Of a stretch of DNA of 64,000 nucleotides, positions 63,346 to 64,000 are shown piece after piece; position 1 is the first letter of the stretch, and every line of letters starts with the position of its first letter. The notes beneath the pieces are model-generated. The model ran no database searches and was not told where the DNA came from. It worked only from the letters and a program-made list of their open reading frames with translations. The DNA comes from Sweltsa coloradensis (lineage: Eukaryota; Arthropoda; Insecta; Plecoptera; Chloroperlidae), in contig JAMZAV010001301.1 of the NCBI GenBank assembly GCA_024449915.1, positions 289,741 to 353,740 of the forward strand, given 5' to 3'. Position numbers and translations under genes: made by a program.

Positions 63346-63802
63346 CCCCTTCGTCAGACCTGAATTTTCAATCAACTTTAGGAAATTATAACAACTAAAA
63401 AAATGTATTCTGTGATTTTTTTAGATTTTTTATTTTATTTTTAAGTTATTTTTAAATAATTTGGGGGAATTGAGATTGTGAATAAAATCCAAACTATTGT
63501 TTCAAAATAAAATAAGACATCAAAATCGAAAATTAGATAAATTGTTTATAATTTTTACCTATTTTACATGTTTTTTCTCTATGATGGGGAAAAAAAAAGA
63601 TTCGTGAAATTTCCAGGACACACCAAAACATTTTTTATTCTAGCTCATTTTGCATCAGTGTATTATTTTTGAAAGTGCTTTAAAAACTGTCCTAATTATC
63701 CCCGTAAGTATCAAACAACTACGAAACAAACTGCACATAAGTTGCAGTGAGTACGTTCAAGATTAAAAAACAGGGAACAATTTAAAAAATCAAATTTAGT
63801 CA
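63346..63802. other. Unassigned AT-rich sequence
   Basis: Nothing supported. Confidence 0.4.
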
Positions 63803-64000
63803 TTGGATGAGCGTAGCGAGCGAAGCGAAGATTCCATTTCACTACACTGGAGAAAAAAATCCGGAATGTTTTTTTTTCTGTATTTTTTTTCTGTATTCAG
63901 CACGGTTTGTCAGCACGATACCGGCCAATTGCGAGAAACTCCAATTGCGAGAAATTTTCGGGGTTTTGAAATCTCGAACTTAGAACAACGCCCCCGTTTT
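63803..64000 (+). mobile_element. Helentron-like element D11 (beta), cut by window end
   Basis: TTGGATGAGCGTAGCGAGCG, then the beta phrase ttccatttcactacactgga and ccggaatg; degraded after 63900. Continues past the window. Confidence 0.85.

Overview
This window looks like AT-rich nuclear DNA from an invertebrate animal; I cannot name the species. Reasons: there is no long uninterrupted gene, the few coding-looking stretches carry GT/AG splice signals and AATAAA-type 3' signals, and most of the sequence is layered eukaryotic transposons (SINEs with tRNA- and 5S-rRNA-like heads, hAT, TTAA-target and Helitron/Helentron-like elements, foldback elements) plus a long satellite array. No complete protein-coding gene, functional tRNA or full rRNA gene can be supported.

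Layout. 1-1.5 kb: two facing candidate terminal exons. 2-13 kb: SINE families A (tRNA-like head), C and J (5S-like), a Helentron-like element (D1), a TTAA-target element (9865-10403) and a SINE interrupted by a hAT (hAT1). 15.2-24.55 kb: one 9.3-kb foldback-type transposon bounded by an 8-bp target duplication, GCGGCTTC. Its ends are arrays of about 40-bp hairpins. It sits inside what looks like a coding exon on the minus strand and holds a hAT, five D elements (one nested in another), three tandem E elements and a possible 42-nt exon. 26.0-26.56 kb: a compact second copy of the same foldback family, almost entirely palindromic, with target duplication CGTATCTC. 27-47 kb: further SINEs, hAT and D/F elements, several nested, plus the best gene signal of the window: a minus-strand first exon coding a 15-residue secretory signal start that ends at a consensus splice donor (39978-40022). 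48.5-59.0 kb: about 150 copies of a GC-rich 70-bp satellite, clean at both edges and corrupted in the middle (runs of 184 and 61 A), which suggests assembly or consensus failure. 59-64 kb: two TTAA/hAT nests, more D elements and SINE tails.

Logic of the region. The elements can be dated relative to each other by nesting: D3 in D2; D6 in I1 in SINE H3; F in SINE H5; hAT1 in SINE A2; I2 in SINE C4; D10 in hAT7. In each case the interrupted element resumes on the far side, so the ends are defined by the sequence itself. Three otherwise unrelated families (D, E, F) share the same terminal design: a subterminal inverted repeat, a short AACGC/GCGTT-type hairpin and a TTCCTAG end followed by T. SINE families A and C share a 3' hairpin tail, which suggests mobilisation by one LINE partner. 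The most novel-looking items are the hairpin-array foldback family and the 70-bp satellite.
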